Notes: generated by a model from the sequence alone, not told the origin. DNA of 64,000 nucleotides from Enterobacteriaceae bacterium UBA7338 (GCA_002480085.1 DKPJ01000011.1:302389-366388); one strand, 5' to 3'. Numbered from the stretch's first letter, positions 27,453 to 35,228 are shown. A program made the numbers and translations.

Positions 27453-28121
27453 CTATCCGCGCAAATCTTGTCCGGTCAGCCGTGCGAGTGAGTCAAGCTT
27501 AACGTTGGCCAGCGCATAGCGTGGGTCCTGACCGTTCTCTTCAGCGGGCACGACGATGGCGCGCATGCGGGCGGCTTTGGCGGCAATCATGCCGTTGACC
27601 GAATCCTCCAGGGCAACACAGGTGAGAGGATCAACGCCGAGCTTCGCCGCGCAATCCAGGTAGACCTGCGGATGGGGTTTACTGTAGGGGAGCGTCTGCG
27701 CGGAGGCGAGAGCATCAAAATAGTCGCTCAGCTCGAAAAGCGCGAGCACCTTCTCCAGCATAGAGAGCGGTGAGGCTGACGCCAGGCCCACTTTTAATCC
27801 TTCGGCTCTACAGAGCGCCAGCGCCTCACGCACGCCGGGCAGCAGGGGGCGCTTCTCTTCTACCAACGAGAGGGTCCGCTGAATAATCCGCTCAGTGACC
27901 TCCTGTTTACTCGGCCCGCTCCAGGGCTGCATGGCGTACCAGAGATCGACCACCATATCGATGCGCAGGCCCAGCGTATCGGGCATCTCATGACGGCGGC
28001 TGATATCAACGCCGAGGCTGGATATCACCTCCAGCTCGGCCTGGTCCCAGAGCGGCTCGGAGTCAATAAGCAGGCCATCCATATCAAAAATAGCGGCGAG
28101 GATCTGACGCGGGGTTGACAT
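27453..28121 (-). CDS. hxpB: Hexitol phosphatase HxpB (YniC), HAD superfamily
   Basis: HAD-superfamily phosphatase acting on sugar phosphates such as 2-deoxyglucose-6-phosphate and hexitol phosphates in E. coli. The 222-residue protein has the nucleophile motif FDMDGLLIDSE with Asp13 and Asp15, motif II in GLASASPL, the conserved Lys in YSKPHPQVYL, and the acidic motif in ALEDSVNGM. Length and motif order match the beta-phosphoglucomutase-like subgroup. Confidence 0.95.
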   Translation of the reverse strand: MSTPRQILAAIFDMDGLLIDSEPLWDQAELEVISSLGVDISRRHEMPDTLGLRIDMVVDLWYAMQPWSGPSKQEVTERIIQRTLSLVEEKRPLLPGVREALALCRAEGLKVGLASASPLSMLEKVLALFELSDYFDALASAQTLPYSKPHPQVYLDCAAKLGVDPLTCVALEDSVNGMIAAKAARMRAIVVPAEENGQDPRYALANVKLDSLARLTGQDLRG

Positions 28122-28269
28122 AACAACCTCTCCTTATGCGTGGAATAAATAGACAGATGAACGTTCATTATGGCTATTGCTTCAGGATAACGCTTTTAAA
28201 AATGGGCGAAAACGCTGTTCTAAGGGTAGACTTAACCAGCAAATGGAACGTCTTAAACAAGGGGAATAG

Positions 28270-28806
28270 ATGACGTATCAACAAGCTGGACGCATTGCCG
28301 TGCTGAAACGCGTTCTGGGATGGGTGATTTTTATCCCGGCGGTGGTCTCCACCCTGATTTCCGTACTCAAATTTATGTACGATCACAGCGAAAAACAGCC
28401 TGGCATCAACGCCGTAATGCTCGATTTTGCCCATGTCATGATTGAGATGATGCGTTTTAATACGCCGTTTCTCAACTTCTTCTGGTACAACTCGCCGACG
28501 CCGAATTTTCATCAGCAGCTGAATATTGGCTTCTGGATCATTTACGCGCTGATCTTTGTTGGGCTGGCACTGCAGGCCTCCGGGGCGCGCATGAGCCGCC
28601 AGACCCGCTTCCTCCGAGAAGGGGTAGAGGACCAGCTCATCCTTGAGAAGGCAAAAGGGACGGACGGGTTAACCCGCGAGCAGATCGAGTCGCGCATTGT
28701 CGTTCCCCGTCACACCATCTTCCTGCAGATCTTTCCGCTCTACGTGCTGCCCGTGATTGTCATCATTGCTGGCTACTTCTTCTTTACCCTGCTCGGGTTT
28801 ATGTAG
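28270..28806 (+). CDS. yniB: YniB, inner membrane protein
   Basis: A 178-residue predicted inner-membrane protein of unknown function conserved in enterobacteria. Hydrophobic segments lie near residues 15-36, 86-104 and 152-177, with a long cytoplasmic stretch (about 105-150) rich in charged residues between the last two. GGGG precedes the ATG. It is convergent with yniA. Confidence 0.92.
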   Translation: MTYQQAGRIAVLKRVLGWVIFIPAVVSTLISVLKFMYDHSEKQPGINAVMLDFAHVMIEMMRFNTPFLNFFWYNSPTPNFHQQLNIGFWIIYALIFVGLALQASGARMSRQTRFLREGVEDQLILEKAKGTDGLTREQIESRIVVPRHTIFLQIFPLYVLPVIVIIAGYFFFTLLGFM

Positions 28807-28831
28807 CGGGAAGCCAGTCTGGCCGCGTTGA

Positions 28832-29692
28832 TTAAGCGGCCAAAATTCTGTCCAGCGCCTGCTGGGCCGTCACCAGATGCTGCCCTCCAAAGAGGATTGC
28901 CCGGTTAAACAGCGTATAGAGCTGGTAGATCGGCTGGCGCTCCAGAAAGCCGTTTGGTAGAGGCAGCACCGCCTGATAGCCGTCATAGATCTGTGGGGGC
29001 TGCTCCGGATGGAGCGGCAGCATCGCCAGATCGCACTCTCTGTCTCCCCAGTAGCAGGCCGGGTCAAAAATGTAGGGACCATGAGGACCCAGCGCGCAGT
29101 TGTTCGACCAGAGATCGCCATGCAGCAGCGACGGCTGCGGCTGGTGAGAGGCAAGGCGCTGCTGAATATGCTCGACGATGGCATCGATGTTACCAAACGC
29201 GAGGCCTTTCTCTGCCGCCAGCTCAAGCTGCCAGCCGATACGCTGTTCGGCAAAAAAGATTGACCAGCGCCGCTGCCAGGCGTTTGGTTGGGGGGTGGTT
29301 GAGAGATCGTTATCGAAGTCGAGGCCAAACTGCGGTTGCTCGCTCCACTGATGCAGGCGCGCCAGCTGCTGGCCGAGCAGAAAAGCGTTGTGCGCATCCA
29401 GCGGGCGGGGAGGGAGATACTCCATGATCAGAAAGCTGTAGTCACGATCGCTGCCGACGGCGACCATCTCCGGAACGGAGACCGTGCGGCTGCGGGCCAG
29501 CAGTTCAAGCTGATCCGCCTCGGCGGTAAAGATGGGCAGCAGCTCGCGTTCATCACACTTCATAAACAGTTCGCGACCACCGAAGCGTATATGCCATGCT
29601 GCGTGGATCTCTCCACCCGGCAGCTCACTACGCAGCTCGATTTCACCTTCACCAAGCTGCTCGCTTAACAGACGACTCACCGCTTGCCACAT
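28832..29692 (-). CDS. yniA: YniA, fructosamine kinase-family protein
   Basis: Predicted kinase of the fructosamine/ketosamine-3-kinase family (aminoglycoside phosphotransferase fold), which could repair glycated proteins. ATG 29692 has GGGAGAG upstream and gives 286 residues as in E. coli. Conserved points are the ATP-binding lysine region (LFMKCDERELLP), the catalytic loop LLHGDLWSNNC and the metal-binding IFDPACYWGDRECDLAM. Confidence 0.94.
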   Translation of the reverse strand: MWQAVSRLLSEQLGEGEIELRSELPGGEIHAAWHIRFGGRELFMKCDERELLPIFTAEADQLELLARSRTVSVPEMVAVGSDRDYSFLIMEYLPPRPLDAHNAFLLGQQLARLHQWSEQPQFGLDFDNDLSTTPQPNAWQRRWSIFFAEQRIGWQLELAAEKGLAFGNIDAIVEHIQQRLASHQPQPSLLHGDLWSNNCALGPHGPYIFDPACYWGDRECDLAMLPLHPEQPPQIYDGYQAVLPLPNGFLERQPIYQLYTLFNRAILFGGQHLVTAQQALDRILAA

Positions 29693-29795
29693 GCTCTCTC
29701 TCCCCTGCAATCTGCCAGATTAAAGGTTAGCGCGCTAACGCAGCATAAAATACGATTCTGCGCACACCCTGTACGACGGGTGGGTGCAAAGGCAC

Positions 29796-30089
29796 TTATT
29801 GCTGCTGCGTCTTCAGCCAGTTATCCCAGGTCGTGACCTCAATATCAGGCTGCCTGTCGAGGGCGCTCTCAGCCAGCGCCCGCGCCTGCTGTTTAATATC
29901 ATCTTCACTCAGCGGACTGACCAGGCCAAACGTATTGGTTCCCAGCTCATGGACCTTGCCGTCATCATCGCTCAGAGTGAGTAGATAACCGGCAAGGGTG
30001 AAGGTGTTATTAAGCTCGTTAATTTCAGTCAAACTATGCTCATGAAATTTTACCGTTATTACGTAGCGAGTGATCTCCCCACTGGCCAT
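29796..30089 (-). CDS. ydiZ: YdiZ, small conserved protein
   Basis: A 97-residue cytoplasmic protein of unknown function (E. coli YdiZ is 96 residues). No signal or membrane segment is visible; the sequence ends DIEVTTWDNWLKTQQQ. It lies just downstream of pfkB on the same strand (44 bp), so co-transcription is likely, as in K-12. Confidence 0.9.
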   Translation of the reverse strand: MASGEITRYVITVKFHEHSLTEINELNNTFTLAGYLLTLSDDDGKVHELGTNTFGLVSPLSEDDIKQQARALAESALDRQPDIEVTTWDNWLKTQQQ

Positions 30090-30133
30090 AGCTCACCTCA
30101 TTGTTATCAAAACATTTTTAGCATAGACGACGA

Positions 30134-31066
30134 TCAATTCTGACACAGATAATCGTATATCTTTTGAGTATCTTCCTGACCGCAAAGGCGCGTACCGTGG
30201 TTGATTGTCGCGGCGCTACCGGCGGCGACGCCAAAGCGCACCATATCCTCCAGCGAGGCGTCTTCTGCCAGCTTCAGGGTCATTGCGCCCACCATGCTGT
30301 CGCCCGCGCCTACCGTGCTTTGGCTTTTAACCGGTGGCGGGACGACCTGGACGCACTGCTGCTCATCTACCGCCAGCGCCCCCTGCGGACCGAGGGAGAC
30401 GACAACACGCTTAGCCTTGCCGCTGTTAACCAGCTCCTGGGCGGCGCGACGAACATCATCCGGCTGGGTCAGGTCCCGGTCAACCAGCGCCGCCAGCTCT
30501 TTCTGATTAGGCTTCACTAGCTCAATACCGCCAATGTCCAGGGCAGCGGCCAGCGCCTCGCCAGAGCTGTCAATGATGCAGCGTAAGCCATTTTTCTGCG
30601 CGGCTTTAATAAGCTGGCCCATCTTTTCCACCCTGACGCCCGGCGGCAGGCTGCCGCTGATCACCAGCAGTGAACCCTCTTCAATATTGAGCACCTTCTC
30701 CTCAAGCTGACGAAATTCATCATCGCTCAGCGCTGCGCCAGGCATCACAAAGCGATACTGTTCGCCGCTGGACTCAACGTGCACGTGCAGGTTCTGTCGA
30801 GTCCAGTCATGGGTAGCCACCTGGATTGTCGTGACCTTTTCATCCGCCAGCAGGGCGGCTAAATGTTCCCCCGTTGCCCCGCCCGCAGGGAAGATCGCCG
30901 TGGCCCGTCCGCCCAGATGTACGATAGCGCGGGCGACGTTAATTCCGCCGCCGCCGGGTTCAAACACCGGCGCGGTGCAGCGTAGCTTACCTTCAGGATA
31001 GATCTGTGGAGTCAGCGTTGCGCTGTCCAGCGACGGGGCCAGGGTCAGAGTATAGACTGCTGTCAT
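30134..31066 (-). CDS. pfkB: 6-phosphofructokinase II PfkB
   Basis: Minor phosphofructokinase of the PfkB/ribokinase family. The start at 31066 is chosen because AAGGAG lies 7 bp away but only 1 bp from the in-frame ATG at 31072; it gives 310 residues. The family signatures are FEPGGGGINVARAI (N-terminal) and TVGAGDSMVGAM with the catalytic Asp (C-terminal). SLPPGV and VKPNQKEL are also present. Confidence 0.96.
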   Translation of the reverse strand: MTAVYTLTLAPSLDSATLTPQIYPEGKLRCTAPVFEPGGGGINVARAIVHLGGRATAIFPAGGATGEHLAALLADEKVTTIQVATHDWTRQNLHVHVESSGEQYRFVMPGAALSDDEFRQLEEKVLNIEEGSLLVISGSLPPGVRVEKMGQLIKAAQKNGLRCIIDSSGEALAAALDIGGIELVKPNQKELAALVDRDLTQPDDVRRAAQELVNSGKAKRVVVSLGPQGALAVDEQQCVQVVPPPVKSQSTVGAGDSMVGAMTLKLAEDASLEDMVRFGVAAGSAATINHGTRLCGQEDTQKIYDYLCQN

Positions 31067-31239
31067 TTTCATCTCCTTTCGCTTGGTTGTCCTAAGCCTG
31101 GCACTTAATGAGCGGAAGGGAAAGTAAATAACAGCATGATTTTTCAAATAAATAACGATAAACGTCAGGGGAGGGCATTATACGTTTATTGGGGGTTTGA
31201 GAGCGCTCTTATTCAAAAAACGAAAGAAGAATACATTGC

Positions 31240-31357
31240 TATGTTATTTGGGCCTTTTTATAATTTGTTACCTTTCTTCAGATTGCTAAACATTGATCCT
31301 GAAGGAAGTTTCCAGGACCGTAGGTCCTCTTTTTTTTGCTGTACGGACTCTTTATAA
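31240..31357 (+). promoter_or_regulatory. ydiY leader: attenuator-like terminator and short overlapping reading frame
   Basis: AGGACC (31314-31319) pairs with GGTCCT (31323-31328) and is followed by CTTTTTTTT, a Rho-independent terminator 20 bp before the ydiY ATG. It lies inside a 38-codon frame (ATG 31240, stop TAA 31355-31357) whose stop codon touches the ydiY start. Either the frame is a leader peptide controlling termination or it is chance; its SD (AAAGAAG) is weak and distant. Confidence 0.5.
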
Positions 31358-32116
31358 ATGAAGCTTTTGAAGACAGTACCCGCTGTTGTTATCCTGGCGG
31401 GAGGCGTGCTTGCGTCGATGAATGCTGCCGCAGATGATACCGTTTTTACTGTCATGGACGATCCCTCCTCAGCACAGAAACCCTTCGAAGGTAATGTGAA
31501 TGCAGGCTACCTGAACCAGTCAGGTAATACGAAAAGTACCTCCCTGACCGCTGACTCAACGCTGACCTGGTATGGCAATACTACCGCATGGTCGCTCTGG
31601 GGAAACGCCAGCAATACCTCTTCTAACGATGAACGCTCTTCAGAGAAGTATGCAGTGGGCGGTCGTACACGTTATAACGTGACCGACATGGACTACGTGT
31701 TTGGCCAGGCAAGCTGGCTGACTGACCGCTATAACGGTTACCGTCAGCGTGATATTCTGACTGCCGGTTACGGTCGCCAGTTCCTCAATGGTCCGGTGCA
31801 CAGCCTGCGTTTTGAATTCGGTCCGGGTGTCCGTTATGACGAGTACACCGACGGCGATAGCGAAACCCAGCCGCTGGGCTATGCCTCAGGCGCGTATAGC
31901 TGGCAGTTTACCGACAACGCTAAGTTTACTCAGGGCGTATCGGTATTTGGCGCAGACGATACTACGGTCAACTCTGAGACCGCGCTGAACGTAGCCATTA
32001 ACGAGCACTTCGGTCTGAAGCTGGCTTACAACGTAACGTGGAACTCTGAGCCGCCGGCTTCCGCCCCGGAGCATACCGATCGTCGTACCGTCATTTCGCT
32101 CGGCTATAAAATGTAA
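31358..32116 (+). CDS. ydiY: YdiY, DUF481 outer membrane beta-barrel-like protein
   Basis: A secreted DUF481 protein of 252 residues, E. coli YdiY in length and sequence. The signal peptide is about 25 residues (MKLLKTVPAVVILAGGVLAS, cleavage near NAAA/DD). The mature part has alternating beta-strand patterns with a C-terminal strand VISLGYKM expected of outer-membrane barrels. Function unknown; acid induction has been reported in E. coli. The attenuator-like terminator immediately before it suggests leader control. Confidence 0.93.
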   Translation: MKLLKTVPAVVILAGGVLASMNAAADDTVFTVMDDPSSAQKPFEGNVNAGYLNQSGNTKSTSLTADSTLTWYGNTTAWSLWGNASNTSSNDERSSEKYAVGGRTRYNVTDMDYVFGQASWLTDRYNGYRQRDILTAGYGRQFLNGPVHSLRFEFGPGVRYDEYTDGDSETQPLGYASGAYSWQFTDNAKFTQGVSVFGADDTTVNSETALNVAINEHFGLKLAYNVTWNSEPPASAPEHTDRRTVISLGYKM

Positions 32117-32124
32117 TTGATTTT

Positions 32125-32143
32125 GGGCCGGTTATTCCGGCCC
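32125..32143 (+). terminator. Hairpin after ydiY
   Basis: GGGCCGG and CCGGCCC pair around TTATT just after the ydiY stop; T-rich sequence begins about 14 bases later. Probable terminator. Confidence 0.55.
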
Positions 32144-32296
32144 GCTTCGACATTATCTTTTCGTGCTATTAAAGCCTGCAACAATGTTTTATTTCCGCAG
32201 GAAAAGAGTTTCTCCTTTTTCTCTCCTTAATTTTATCTGCTGCAACACATTCAATTTATTTGACACTTTTTGATAAATAAACTGACTAGGCAAAAG

Positions 32297-32313
32297 TGTG
32301 ATCTAGATCTACA
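32297..32313 (+). promoter_or_regulatory. CRP-like operator upstream of the small secreted protein
   Basis: TGTGATCTAGATCTACA contains a perfect left CRP half and core (TGTGATCTAGATC); the right half has one extra base. It is flanked by AAAG and CTTT, extending the symmetry, and lies 65 bp before the ATG at 32378. The rest of 32144-32377 is AT-rich with no gene. Confidence 0.45.
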
Positions 32314-32377
32314 CTTTACCCACAGGCAAAAAAACGCCTCCGCAATAATGTACTAATTCAAACAGAGAAGAAACATT

Positions 32378-32611
32378 ATGAAAACAATCAAAACACTCGC
32401 TGCCGCCACGGTGCTTTCTGCACTCTCATTTGGCGCATTCGCGGCTCAGCCAAGCTATAACACTGCCAGTCAAACCACCAACCCAAGCGCTACGTTCAAC
32501 GCTGCGGATATTGAAGCCGGCTCGAACATCCAGCCTGGCTCGCAGAATACCGGACGCTCTACAGATGATGCTTTCGATGTGCATACTCTGGTAGCCGGTG
32601 AATGGTATTAA
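32378..32611 (+). CDS. Small secreted protein, unknown function
   Basis: A 77-residue protein with a clear signal peptide (MKTIKTLAAATVLSALSFGAFA, cleaved before AQPS). The leader resembles those of DUF1471 (BhsA/McbA-like) stress proteins, but the mature part, rich in Ser, Thr and Asn (SQTTNPSATFNA, SNIQPGSQNTGRS), does not show the DUF1471 core. AGAGAAG precedes the ATG. K-12 has no counterpart between ydiY and thrS. Probably periplasmic or released. Confidence 0.7.
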   Translation: MKTIKTLAAATVLSALSFGAFAAQPSYNTASQTTNPSATFNAADIEAGSNIQPGSQNTGRSTDDAFDVHTLVAGEWY

Positions 32612-32668
32612 TTTCCTTAGCATTTAACAAATTCTGCTGTTTTACATTTAGGGCGCTGCCCGATTAAC

Positions 32669-32701
32669 AAAAAAACCGGAGAGTGCTGTCCCGGTTTTTT
32701 T
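32669..32701. terminator. Bidirectional terminator before the flagellin gene's 3' end
   Basis: AAACCGG and CCGGTTT pair around an 11-base loop, with an A run before and T7 after. It can serve the small secreted gene (+) and the flagellin gene (-). Confidence 0.75.
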
Positions 32702-32741
32702 ATAATCTGTCATTCAGTGTAAAGTTTTCTAATTATTGTAT

Positions 32742-34193
32742 TTACCCGCGTAATAATGCGAGCAGATTCTGCGGAGCCTGGTTCGCTATTTTCAGCACTG
32801 CGTTTTGACTCTCCTGCAAAATTTGCGCTTTGAGCATTTTGCTGGTTTCCAGAGCGTAATCAGCATCCTGGATCCGGCTCTGCGCTGACTGCGTTGCAAT
32901 CTTCTGCTGCGCCAGTACCGACTTGCTTGACTCGAAGCGGTTAATCGCTGCGCCATACTGTGAACGGTATCCATCTACCTTTGCCAGCGCGCTATCCAGT
33001 GCACCCATCGCCGATTGCGCCGACTGAACGGTATCCAGCCGTGCCTCATTGATGCCCAGCGTTTTGGTATCCGCAGGGGTGGTATCCAACGTGATGGTTT
33101 CGATTTTATCGCCAAAGTTGGCGCTGGTAACAACCTGATAGGGGATACTCTTCTTCGGCGGCTCGGCAGGCTGCTCGGTCGGCGTCTCCAGGTTTCCCCA
33201 GGTCATGTTAGCAGTAAATGCACCATTGCCGACTACAACGACGAGCAGATCCTCCTTAACGTTATCAATCGTTACCCGCTCCAGCAGATTTGAACCATTG
33301 CTGCCGTCGTTAAACCCGCCGTTGGTGCTGTCCTCATAGCGATCACCATCTCCACTATAGGCAATGTTCATACCTTTGTAGCTCACCGATTCACTGCCGT
33401 TGATATCCCAGGCTGCACCGCCCGAAATAAGCATGGAATCATCATAAGCGGCATCGCTCTTAAAACCATTAGCTTCAGTGAGAAGGTTTGTGTCGGCGCT
33501 AGCGGAGTCGGTAATCCCTTTACTGACCCATGTGAAATCCGGATCGCTGCCGTTAATGGGGGTGCCCGCCAGATGTTTACCATCACGAGTAAAGAGCTGA
33601 ATATCATCATCCGCGCCAAGGGAGTTGATGGTAATTGCGATATTGGTCGAACCGGCCGGAATATAGGCCAGCGGAACGATGCCTGAACTGAAAGAGTAGT
33701 CCTTGCTGGCCACCGGGAATTTGGTGCTTACTGGAGCGACGTTGCCGAGCAGAGCAGGCTGCAACTCGGGACTGTCGGTAGCCAGTGGGTAAAGGCCAAA
33801 TATTTCGGTTCCTTCGGAGATACTGTTGATCCCGGCGAGAATAGTGGCAAATTCGTTTTGGATGCTGGCACGATCGCTCTCCGAAAGCGTGTCGTTCACC
33901 GACTGGATAGCAAGCCCCTTGGCGCGAATAAGCATTGAGCTTATTGAACCGAGGCTGCTCTCTGCGGTCTGCGCAAGGCTGATGGCATCATCAAGCCCCC
34001 GGGAGATCACCGAGTCAGCGTTAATATTTGCGCCCATCCGATTGGCAATAGCGAGACCTGCGGCATCATCCTTGGCACCATTAATCCGCAGTCCGGACGC
34101 GAGTCTTTCGATCGATTGCTGAAGGATCGATGAGGTTCCCGGCCGGGCTTTGAGACTGAGGCCTGCAATACCATTATGATTTATCGATTGCAT
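32742..34193 (-). CDS. Orphan flagellin-like protein with an unusual central domain
   Basis: A 483-residue flagellin homologue. The N-terminal D0/D1 region (about 1-140) has the canonical ERLASGLRINGAKDDAAGLAIANRM block. The C-terminal D1/D0 region (about 379-483) has LDSALAKVDGYRSQYGA, ETSKMLKAQILQ and ends NQAPQNLLALLRG. The central part (about 150-355) is not a usual D2/D3: stretches such as YIPAGSTNIAITINSLGADD and IQLFTRDGKHLAG resemble a PPC-type beta-sandwich; no HExxH protease motif is present. No flagellar gene lies nearby, yet a near-consensus sigma-28 promoter precedes it, so it may be a second filament subunit. The SD before the ATG is very weak. Confidence 0.88.
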   Translation of the reverse strand: MQSINHNGIAGLSLKARPGTSSILQQSIERLASGLRINGAKDDAAGLAIANRMGANINADSVISRGLDDAISLAQTAESSLGSISSMLIRAKGLAIQSVNDTLSESDRASIQNEFATILAGINSISEGTEIFGLYPLATDSPELQPALLGNVAPVSTKFPVASKDYSFSSGIVPLAYIPAGSTNIAITINSLGADDDIQLFTRDGKHLAGTPINGSDPDFTWVSKGITDSASADTNLLTEANGFKSDAAYDDSMLISGGAAWDINGSESVSYKGMNIAYSGDGDRYEDSTNGGFNDGSNGSNLLERVTIDNVKEDLLVVVVGNGAFTANMTWGNLETPTEQPAEPPKKSIPYQVVTSANFGDKIETITLDTTPADTKTLGINEARLDTVQSAQSAMGALDSALAKVDGYRSQYGAAINRFESSKSVLAQQKIATQSAQSRIQDADYALETSKMLKAQILQESQNAVLKIANQAPQNLLALLRG

Positions 34194-34232
34194 ATGTTGT
34201 GTCGCGATGCTGTTTGCCCAATGTAGGCTATA

Positions 34233-34259
34233 TCATCGGCAAAATTTGGCTTAACTTTA
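34233..34259 (-). promoter_or_regulatory. Sigma-28 (FliA) promoter of the orphan flagellin
   Basis: On the minus strand TAAAGTTA (34259-34252), an 11-base spacer and GCCGATGA (34240-34233) match the FliA consensus TAAAGTTT-N11-GCCGATAA at 14 of 16 positions with exact spacing. Start of transcription would be near 34226, giving a leader of about 33 bases. Confidence 0.88.
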
Positions 34260-34399
34260 AACATGCCGCCTATAAAAAACGGCTACGCCGGGCATTCAAT
34301 CGCTTAATTATCGATAGAGTGCGCCGGATCGCTTGACGTTAGCAGGGTTTTTCTATGTGCTATGCCTTTAAATTCAGAGACAAACGGAAAGAGGGCGCT

Positions 34400-34621
34400 A
34401 TGGGTAACCAGGCAAAAGAGAGCGAGCTATATGATGAGATGTGCCGCGTGGTCGGTAAGGTCGTGCTGGAGATGCGTGATTTAGGCCAGGAGCCGAAGCA
34501 TATCGTGATTGCCGGGGTACTGCGTACGTCGCTCGCTAACCAGCGAATTAAACGCTCCGACCTCACTCGCCAGGCCATGGAGACGGTCATTAACGCCCTC
34601 GTTCCTGAAGGCAAAGCCTGA
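34400..34621 (+). CDS. fumD: FumD (YdhZ), small fumarase D-like protein
   Basis: The protein from ATG 34400 (GAGGG 4 bp upstream) is 73 residues and nearly identical to E. coli FumD: MCRVVGKVVLEMRDLGQEPKHI, VIAGVLRT, then RQAMETVINAL. FumD has been reported to have fumarase activity in vitro. In K-12 fumD lies beside pykF; here it is between the flagellin gene and thrS. The upstream in-frame ATG at 34355 gives an extra 15 residues not found in the family. Confidence 0.85.
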   Translation: MGNQAKESELYDEMCRVVGKVVLEMRDLGQEPKHIVIAGVLRTSLANQRIKRSDLTRQAMETVINALVPEGKA

Positions 34622-34627
34622 ACAGCA

Positions 34628-34656
34628 GAAAGGCCTCTTACGAAGCCTTTATTTAA
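34628..34656. terminator. Bidirectional terminator between fumD and the hidden small zinc-finger gene
   Basis: AAAGGC (34629-34634) pairs with GCCTTT (34645-34650), followed by ATTTAATTT on the plus strand and GAGGCCTTTCTG on the minus. It overlaps the last codons of the minus-strand small gene. Confidence 0.5.
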
Positions 34657-34826
34657 TTTGTCACTTTATTGATCTGCCTGGCGATGGGAATGCACATCGA
34701 TGCGGTAAGGCGTTCCCCGCAGGTTGCGCATACTGCACCATGCGGAAGCTTTTTCTCAGCGTGATACGTTGAAAACTGAAACCTAAAGCCATTGCAGACG
34801 GGGCACTGAAATTTGAGGTTAATAAT
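34653..34826 (-). CDS. Small zinc-ribbon protein with a non-AUG start (copy 1)
   Basis: A 57-codon frame with no ATG at its 5' end, beginning at ATT 34826 or ATT 34823, 4 or 7 bases after a perfect GGAGG (34835-34831). The product reads NLKFQCPVCNGFRFQF, ..LPHGAVCATCGERLTAS.. and ends NKVTN, with two CxxC pairs as in a zinc ribbon. Copy 2 at 60257-60427 aligns without gaps and has the same leader and SD, evidence that both are real genes. It resembles the E. coli cold-shock micro-proteins YmcF/YnfQ, which as I recall also use non-AUG starts. It overlaps an ATG-started frame on the same strand that is only a shadow. Confidence 0.75.
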   Translation of the reverse strand: MINLKFQCPVCNGFRFQFSTYHAEKKLPHGAVCATCGERLTASMCIPIARQINKVTN

Positions 34827-34830
34827 AACC

Positions 34831-34855
34831 CCTCCAGTCCGTTGAGTGGAAACAC
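34831..34855 (-). promoter_or_regulatory. Conserved leader and Shine-Dalgarno of zinc-ribbon copy 1
   Basis: On the minus strand GTGTTTCCACTCAAC, then GG, one variable base pair of positions, and GGAGG. The same element is before copy 2 (60456-60432) with two differences. TTGACA followed by A6 lies about 60 bases further up (34920) and recurs as TTGACT-A6 at copy 2; it could be a -35 element, but no good -10 was seen. Confidence 0.6.
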
Positions 34856-35228
34856 TACCCTAACACGTCTATTTCGCTTTGAGGGATATATCGTCGAGTA
34901 AATAGCGCTTTTTTTGTCAAGATGCCTAATTCGCTCTTCTGAATGCTTTTATGAAGCTTTATTACATTTATTGATAAGCCGTTTCATTTTTTATTTTACA
35001 CATTTATTACAATTAGCCTGATTATGTTCCTTGAAATAATTAAGTCTGACCCAATACCGTAGTGGAATGCAACGCTAGCCTTTTAACTCACTGATTAGAC
35101 GTGTAGTATCTGGGGTGAGCTTATCAACAGCAGAGCAGGGTACAGCATGTTTTCTGTACAAATTTGTCAGAGTGAAGACGAAAGCCTGCTTTAAGTTGTT
35201 GATAATAATTTGAAAAATAGTTTTGTAT

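Noticed and set aside
32742..34193. Flagellinolysin (flagellin with metalloprotease insert)
   Set aside because: The central region has no HExxH zinc motif.
34661..34855. ATG-started 64-codon minus-strand frame upstream of thrS
   Set aside because: It overlaps zinc-ribbon copy 1 in another frame; its protein is not conserved in the second copy, while the non-AUG frame is.
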